A stretch of 64,000 nucleotides of DNA from positions 82,318,663 through 82,382,662 of the forward strand of contig CM054177.1 of assembly GCA_028829895.1 (NCBI GenBank). The letters run 5' to 3'. The position numbers and the translations under genes are program-made. The stretch's first letter is position 1; each line of letters begins with the position of its first letter. A model generated the notes under the pieces. The model was not told where the DNA came from, did no database searches, and saw only the letters and a list, made by a program, of their open reading frames with translations. The stretch is from Sinotaia quadrata (lineage: Eukaryota; Mollusca; Gastropoda; Architaenioglossa; Viviparidae). Positions 58,185 to 64,000 of this stretch are shown piece after piece.

Positions 58185-59448
58185 GATTCATCTTCATCAT
58201 TAGAACTAAGCAGTGAACTGAATGAAGTCTTCGAAGGCAGCCAAACTCATACTCCTAATCAACCCCACCCGCATCACCATTACGATCCAGCCACAGTCAG
58301 CAACACTCGCTATGCTAACAGTCGACCATTTACATACGCAGTCGGAATCGACCCCAAAATATTGCAGCAGAAGCAACATGGCAGCGCCGTTGTCAATGAA
58401 GGCCCGGAGAGAGCGCGCACAAAATCTGAAGGATACGTCATTTCCGATGCGCACCACGCGCAGTACAATGACGTGCAAGGGCGGGGTTTCCAGCCGTACT
58501 CACAGTACCAACGACACGATGGCGCGAGGGGCACGCCACTGGAAACCGTCGCTCCAGTCAATGGCATTGCGTCTCCAGCGCAGCACGAGTTGTCTTCCCA
58601 CAGCAGGCAGGCGTACAGGGCTATGCCACACGATGCGACCCTTACCGGTCCCATCGGGGCGACAGGACAGTTTCCTTCCCACAGTGCATTTCCGCAGCAG
58701 CAGTATCAGGTGACAGGAGGAGGAGGGGTGCACGGACCTCCCGTGTTCCCCATCAGTAACTCTCAGCCGCCACCTCCACCATCTCAGATGTATGGACTGC
58801 AAAGACTCTCACAGCCACCAGCAGGGGCTGTTGTCTTACCGGGAGGCATTATCGGCAACTCACCGCGTCACACACACCACCACATAGTTACAAAACCCAA
58901 CCCTTCGCCCCCTGCATCGCGGCGATCGTCCGCGTCGCCGTCGATAAGTTCTGTCTCGAGTAACAATTCGGAGATATTGCCCCCTTCACCTTCACATCAC
59001 CCCCACAAAACCTGTGCTACCCCTCCTCCACCCCCTCCCCCATCGTTTCCAGCACCTCCACCACCTTTGCGGCTGCATGATCGATATTTAGCCGCCACGC
59101 AGGACGCGCGGTCTCCTTCGCCTCCATTGCCTCCCCCACCCTCACCACCAGCATTAATTCGGGCTTCCGTTAGGGCACCCCAACATTCCTCAGATATTAA
59201 TCCGAATCACACATCTTCGGTTGTCACCTCCTCGACAGCAGGAGTTCCCTCCCTTGCTCCTGGGCTTCCAGGGACGTCACCGTACAATCAGAAAGGACCC
59301 CATGCTTTAAGAGAACCTGCAAACTCTGGCACCAATGCTGTGTGGTCCTCTGCGAGAGGAAAGGGTGTACATAGCATTCAACCAGACAGTGCCATGATAG
59401 TTGAGTTGAGTCAGGTAAAACTCAAGAGAACAGGGCGACCGGAAAATG
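58185..59448 (+). CDS. Proline/serine/histidine-rich protein, large exon 2
   Basis: A 1264-nt exon encoding residues 49-469 plus the first base of codon 470. In order: an acidic/serine start (DSSSSLELSSELNEVFEG); a His-rich patch at about 70-81; a long polar Gln/Gly/Ser-rich region; P243-P247; a Ser-rich basic patch at about 294-320 (SRRSSASPSISSVSSNNS); seven Pro at 328-334 followed by S-FPAPPPPL (336-343); PPLPPPPSPP at 361-370; and near the end VELSQVKLKRTGRPEN (454-469). FPAPP fits the FPxΦP consensus bound by Ena/VASP EVH1 domains, and the Pro tracts fit SH3, WW or profilin partners. LKRT resembles the LKKT of actin-binding WH2/thymosin motifs, but only the motif itself is seen. The overall picture is an intrinsically disordered scaffold, perhaps cytoskeletal; this is inference. 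Base composition is far more GC-rich than the introns. The acceptor is TTTATTTCAG and the favoured donor is AATG|GTAATT. Confidence 0.85.
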
Positions 59449-59520
59449 GTAATTTGAGTTCCTTCTCTCTCTCTCTCTCCTTTCTCTCTCCCCCGTCTCT
59501 CTCCCTTTCTTTTAAAAATA
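59414..59520 (+). promoter_or_regulatory. Competing 5' splice sites followed by a CU-rich tract
   Basis: Two donors are possible: CAG|GTAAAA (exon end 59414, phase 0) and ATG|GTAATT (exon end 59448, phase 1). Only the second keeps the frame into the exon at 63883. Immediately downstream, 59461-59516 is almost pure pyrimidine, (TCTC)n with CCCCC, a potential binding tract for PTB-like splicing regulators. Reading through the intron stays open to TGA/TAA at about 59583, adding about 44 low-complexity residues. Confidence 0.5.
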
Positions 59521-60654
59521 GTATAATCCTCAATTTTTTTTGTTTTGATTTTTTGATAATCTTCTGTGTCAAGGGTCCTGATTAATTTCATTTTGGAAAA
59601 GAATGAAGCAGTATTTCCAAATCGAAGTGACAGTAGTCTCCATCTATAACTACAAATCAATCTAAGAAAAGAAATTTAAGCAAGAGGGTGAATTTGATTT
59701 ATTTAGGTTTTCATGTTTTCCTTACACTTTTGTTAATTTCACACTCTGTATATTATGTATATGTGTTTGTGCATGTGCATAATATCGTTATGCGTGTATT
59801 TTTGTCCGGTTCAGGATGAAATTATTTGTAGTTTTGCTCAGTCAACAAGCGAATTATTTTTGTTTAAATCCCATTTCAACCGTTATTAGGTCGTTCGCGT
59901 CTGCAGGTCTATCTGGAACTAGATTTAGTTATTGCTTAATTAAAGAAGTTAGAATTAGTTAAAGGTACACGCACCCTTTTCATTTAATGTCAGTTTATTG
60001 CAAACTGTACTAAGAGAGGAACATATCCCCAGTCATTCACAATGACAAACGCATCAGTAAAATGACGCTTGCACCTGCTCATGTAAGATAAGCTTGAGTC
60101 AGTGGTCACTGTTTCAACAAAAATGCACATTGATCATTGAAGGATTGATGTTATAGGAAGTCATAACAGTCATACTCATAATGCAGAACGCGTGTCCGTT
60201 TGAGACGAGTTTCTGTTCTTACTGCACAACGAAAATGCGCCTTGATGATTTAAAGGAAGTTTTAGGAAATTGTAATGGTAATATGATTTTTCAGGTTAGT
60301 CCTAGGAGCTTCTACAGTAAAATAATAATACTTTTTGGTCTTTAAGGTCAGTTCTAGGAAACTGTAACATGCGGTTGGCAGCAAAGGTCTTGGGGCGTCA
60401 AAACAGATGATAAATGGAAATTAATATACAGGAAATCGTTGGCGGCTAGGCTTAACCTTAGAACTCTGCGGGGGAGTTAACAGCACTCCACCATAACTCC
60501 TTGCTTAGTGTCCACCCCCTTCCCCACTTTCCTCAGCTTCGGCCCTTCGGGTTATCTTTGTCGACTAGGGCACCATTTATTCTTTGTAAGCTGTTGATTG
60601 CAGAACTAGTAGATGGCAGTAATATGTCTCATCGTGCAGAAAGTTTTCCAAAGC

Positions 60655-60732
<78 letters not shown>

Positions 60733-60788
60733 GTCTGTCTGTCTGTCTGTCTGTCTATCCATCCATCCATCCATCCATCCATCCATCC

Positions 60789-60873
<85 letters not shown>

Positions 60874-60918
60874 TCCATGTATCTATCTAGTCCGTCCGTC
60901 CATCCATCTATCAATCTA
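60655..60918. repeat. (ATCT)n(GTCT)n(ATCC)n compound microsatellite
   Basis: More than 60 tetranucleotide units in blocks: ATCT, GTCT, ATCC, ATCT, GTCT, ATCT. The block order ATCT-GTCT occurs twice, which suggests an internal duplication. Confidence 0.97.
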
Positions 60919-61069
60919 TGTTTATAGGTAAGATAATCTGTTTCGAATGAGAGAGAAAAAAATATATATTTCTTTTTAGAAACAAAAGAATGAAATGAAT
61001 GAGAGAAAGTGTTTATTTTGCTGTTGAGAAGCAAAAGAGTTAGAAATGAATGTGAGAGAATAAAGGCAA

Positions 61070-62425
61070 TATAGATTGACACGAGTTAAATGAACGATTG
61101 AATAAGATAACTGTTCACATTCTCGCGAATTAAATGAATGCCGATAGCTGTTTAGATTGACACGAGTTAAGTGATTAAGTGCAGATAGCTGCTTAGATTG
61201 ACACGAGTTAAATGATTAAGTGTAGATAGCTGCTTAGATTGACACGAGTTAAGTGATTAAGTACAGATAGCTGCTTAGATTGACACGAGTTAAGTGATTA
61301 AGTGTAGATAGCTGCTTAGACTGACACGAGTTAAGTGATTAAGTGTAGATAGCTGCTTAGACTGACACGAGTTAAGTGATTAAGTGTAGATAGCTGCTTA
61401 GACTGACACGAGTTAAGCGATTAAGTACAGATAGCTGCTTAGATTGACACGAGTTAAGTGATTAAGTACAGATAGCTGCTTAGATTTATAACAAGTCAGT
61501 GAATTTGTGAGAGCGAGTTTAGCATTTTATATTAATGTGAGTTAAATGAAATAGTGAATATCTATACCAGTTTAATGAATTAGTGAATGACTATAGCAGT
61601 TAAATAAATAAATGAATGACTATAGCAGTTAAATGAATAAATGATTGACGATAGCAATTAAATGAATTAGTGATTAAATTAGTAGTTAAATGAATTAGTG
61701 AATGATTACACCAGTTAAATGTAAAGTAAATATAGGTGTTGAGATTCACAAGTTTGACTTAAATAAATGTATAAAGATGTTTTTGATTCACACGACATAA
61801 ATGGACGAGTTTGTGACTGAATATATCTGTTTAAGATCACACGAGTTAAATGATTAAGTTATTGAAACTTAATTAACACGAATTTGACGAAAGACTGTAT
61901 AGCTGTTTAAATTCACACGAGTTAAATGAGTGAGTATATAGCTGTTTAAATCCACGTAGGTTAAACGAATTAGTGTATATTTATGTAAATTCACACAGGT
62001 TAAATGAATAAGTATATAGCTGTTTAAGGCCACATGAGTTTAATGAATGAGCGCATAACTTTTAAAATTCACATGAGTTAAATGAATTAGTATATTGCTG
62101 TTTAAATTCACACAGGTAAATGAATGAGTGTATAGGTGTTTAAAATCATAACAGTTAAATGAATTGGTGTGTAGCTGTTTAAATTCACACGATTTAAATA
62201 AATGAATGTATATTTCTTTTAAATTCACATGAGATGAATGTGTGCAACTGTTTAAATTCACATGAGATAAATAAATGAGTGTATAGCTGTTTATATTCAC
62301 ACGAGTTATATGAATGAGTGTATAGCTGTTTAAATTCAAGTGATTTAAACAAATGAGTGTATAGTGTTTAAATTCACATGACATAAATGAATGAGTGTGT
62401 GGAATGTGTGTATAGTTGTTTTGTT
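61070..62425. repeat. Minisatellite field of about 39-41 bp, left part
   Basis: About ten fairly uniform 41-bp units (AGATTGACACGAGTTAAGTG, ATTAAGTGTAGATAGCTGCT, T) from 61145 to 61490. They grade into strongly diverged units of about 39 bp (TTTAAATTCACACGAGTTAA, ATGAATGAGTGTATAGCTG). The whole field has some 30 units. The minus-strand ORF at 62040-62429 is an artefact. Confidence 0.93.
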
Positions 62426-62429
62426 TCAA

Positions 62430-62917
62430 CGAAGCAATAAAATTAAATCAGCGCTCGCGGACTGCTTGGTAAATTGTCAATGCTTAATCTAGTTTGCTCT
62501 GTTAGAGTATATGCTTTTATCGCTGTACAATGTTTTATGGAGTTATTAACTAAAGTTGGCATTTATGTATTTAGATAGGAAATAATTTATAGTTTATATT
62601 TATATATTTTTGTATGCTAGTTTATATTATTTTCTTTGTGTATTTTAGGATTTATTAATGTGAAATGGTTTTTACATGGCACATGAATATAGTTATTTAA
62701 TTTTTAAATCATACGTTAGGAAAGATTTGTATTTAAAGAGTATTTAGTGTAGATTTCTAAGTAAAAGCATAAAATAACTCTTAAGTAGTTTAGGAGTAAG
62801 TTACATCTAAACCAAAGTAGGAAAGCACAGAATAGACCATTAGTTCATACTTTCCCTTGTGCACAGCAAATTGCCGGATGGGGTTTGCTTGGTGTCCAGT
62901 ACAGGATTTAACTTTAG

Positions 62918-62992
<75 letters not shown>

Positions 62993-63178
62993 GATGCATA
63001 CAGAAGAAGAGGGACGTAGTCAAGAGGAGAGAATTGAGTTTGGCGGGCCGATGCGGCTGTCTTGTCTTTAATAAAGTCCTCATGTAAGCTGTAAAACACG
63101 GAGCTGCGTGTTGTCATATCTTGCTGTGGCTGTCTCGCATCCTGTGGTGACCCATAAAACACATCCGACACCACAACA
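62430..63178 (+). mobile_element. LTR-retrotransposon-like relic interrupting the minisatellite
   Basis: Non-repeat DNA between the two parts of the 40-bp field. Its right portion resembles the R-U5 end of a Gypsy-type LTR followed by a primer-binding site. AATAAA is at 63070-63075, followed by GCTGCGTGTTGTCATATCTT and a GT/CT-rich stretch. TGGTGACCC (63145-63153) then matches the first nine bases of a PBS complementary to the 3' end of tRNA-Trp; the following bases do not match. The left boundary is not clear, no gag or pol is present, and a (GT)n(GA)n tract (62917-62989) lies inside it. Confidence 0.4.
62917..62989. repeat. (GT)n(GA)n compound microsatellite
   Basis: About 12 GT followed by about 24 GA units. 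Confidence 0.97.
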
Positions 63179-63620
63179 CAAGTATAACACTGTTTAAATA
63201 CACACGATTTAAATAACAGTGTATAGATCTTTAAAATTATCTGAGGTAAATAAATGAGTATACAGATGTTTAAATTCCCATTAATTAAGTGAATGATTGT
63301 GTAGCTGTTTAAATTCACACGAGTTAAATTTAAATCAATGACTGAGTGCATAAAGCGACTTAGATTCATGCAAGTTAAATTGATGAGTGAATACAACTGT
63401 TTTTATTCACACGAATTAAATGAATGAACGAGTAAATAAATACAGTGAGTGTGAGAGTGAATGAAAGTGTTTAGATTCACACGAGTTAAATCAATGAGTG
63501 AGCGTGTGAGTGAGTGTATATGTGTTTAGATTCACTCACACGAGTTAAGTGAATTAATCAATGGGTGAATATAGATATTCAGATTCACACCAGCTAATCG
63601 AATGAACGAACGTATGGATC
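63179..63620. repeat. Minisatellite field of about 39-41 bp, right part
   Basis: About ten diverged units of the same family as 61070-62425 (TTAGATTCACACGAGTTAAA, TGAATGAGTG). Confidence 0.88.
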
Positions 63621-63882
63621 CGTTCAAATGGCATGTCATACTGACGGTCAAACTATTAAATTATTGCCTGAATGAAATTGACATTACGAACAGCATAACA
63701 GCCAATAATATGCCGTTTCACAAATCCTATCCTATCTTAGTTTTGAATTAATTTAACTTTATTATTTTATCATATTTTATTTATTGGCCATTCTTTAAAA
63801 GTAAATATTTGTCATGGATGTAGCAGAAAATTATTTTAAACTAATCTTTATGATTTATTATTTGGTTATAATTTTCTTTTAG

Positions 63883-63981
63883 CAGTAAATCCTCCTGCAG
63901 GGGAGCGTGAAAGGAGCCCTTCACCTTTAGGCATTCGACTGAAACCTACCCCGGGCAAATTCAGCGACATTTACTCTCCAG
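63883..63981 (+). CDS. Proline-rich protein, exon 3
   Basis: A 99-nt exon from TTTTAG| to CCAG|GTGAGC, phase 1 at both ends. Joined to the exon ending at 59448 it encodes AVNPPAGERERSPSPLGIRL (470-489) followed by KPTPGKFSDIYSP (to 502). The second LK-x-T motif (LKPT, 489-492) echoes LKRT at 461-464 just before the junction. A three-base shift of the acceptor (TTTTAGCAG|) would remove only A470. The donor is close to consensus. The frame would also remain open to the end of the window, so I cannot exclude a longer exon. The rest of the gene lies beyond 64000. Confidence 0.75.
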
Positions 63982-64000
63982 GTGAGCTCTTGAATGGGCA

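Larger units (their letters stand above)
59449..63882 (+). other. Intron 2 of the proline-rich gene (4434 nt)
   Basis: Bounded by GTAATT and TTTTCTTTTAG. The 59585-60640 part is unique and holds nothing recognised. The rest is occupied by an ATCT microsatellite, a field of about 40-bp repeats and an LTR-like relic. Confidence 0.75.

Noticed and set aside
58206..58802. Minus-strand and second-frame ORFs across exon 2
   Set aside because: They are shadows of the GC-rich coding exon on the + strand.
60501..60927. ORFs with YLSI/CLSV repeats
   Set aside because: They come from the ATCT/GTCT microsatellite.

Overview
The window is eukaryotic nuclear DNA: AT-rich, intron-bearing, with GT-AG splice sites and very dense in tandem repeats. 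It looks like an invertebrate and most likely a mollusc. The reasons are the abundance of minisatellites, the long ATCT/GTCT and CA tracts, and a degraded LINE of a type common in aquatic invertebrates. The species assignment is inference. Two protein-coding genes can be supported, both on the + strand, one at each edge of the window.

Left edge (1-5.2 kb): the last two coding exons of an ARGLU1 orthologue (arginine and glutamate rich protein 1, a nuclear splicing and transcription cofactor). The 84-nt exon (749-832) and the terminal exon (4037-4198) are separated by a 3.2-kb intron that carries a roughly 1.95-kb segment bounded by 24-26-bp inverted repeats. The 3' UTR and candidate poly(A) signals follow.

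Middle (5.2-53.9 kb): no supported protein gene. It holds a decayed non-LTR retrotransposon with a recognisable reverse transcriptase (about 8.06-9.87 kb), a 1.5-kb segment inserted inside a minisatellite with a 7-bp target duplication (17.3-18.8 kb), a SINE-like segment (about 40.64-41.15 kb) and some thirty minisatellite or microsatellite arrays. Array unit lengths run from 17 to about 120 bp. Some arrays are nearly perfect (60 bp x 7 at 49.6 kb, 80 bp x 6 at 45.4 kb, 50 bp x 10 at 50.3 kb). Others are badly decayed (10.8-12.1 kb, 37.5-38.0 kb, 46.8-47.8 kb).

Right edge (53.9-64 kb): the 5' part of a gene for a proline-, serine- and histidine-rich, probably disordered protein that I cannot name. 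Its start exon has an in-frame stop just upstream of the ATG. A 1.26-kb second exon and a 99-nt third exon follow, and the gene runs out of the window. It carries poly-proline tracts, an Ena/VASP EVH1-type FPAPP motif and two LK-x-T motifs. The splice junction between exons 2 and 3 is unusual: there are two candidate donors 34 nt apart and a tandem NAGNAG acceptor, arranged so that one donor gives a full-length product and the other gives an immediate stop. The introns of this gene contain a 50-bp array with higher-order structure, a 30-bp array, a large field of about 40-bp repeats, and an LTR-retrotransposon-like relic that interrupts that field.

I found no rRNA, tRNA, CRISPR array or prokaryotic operon. 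The tandem repeats have no distinct spacers and are not CRISPR.
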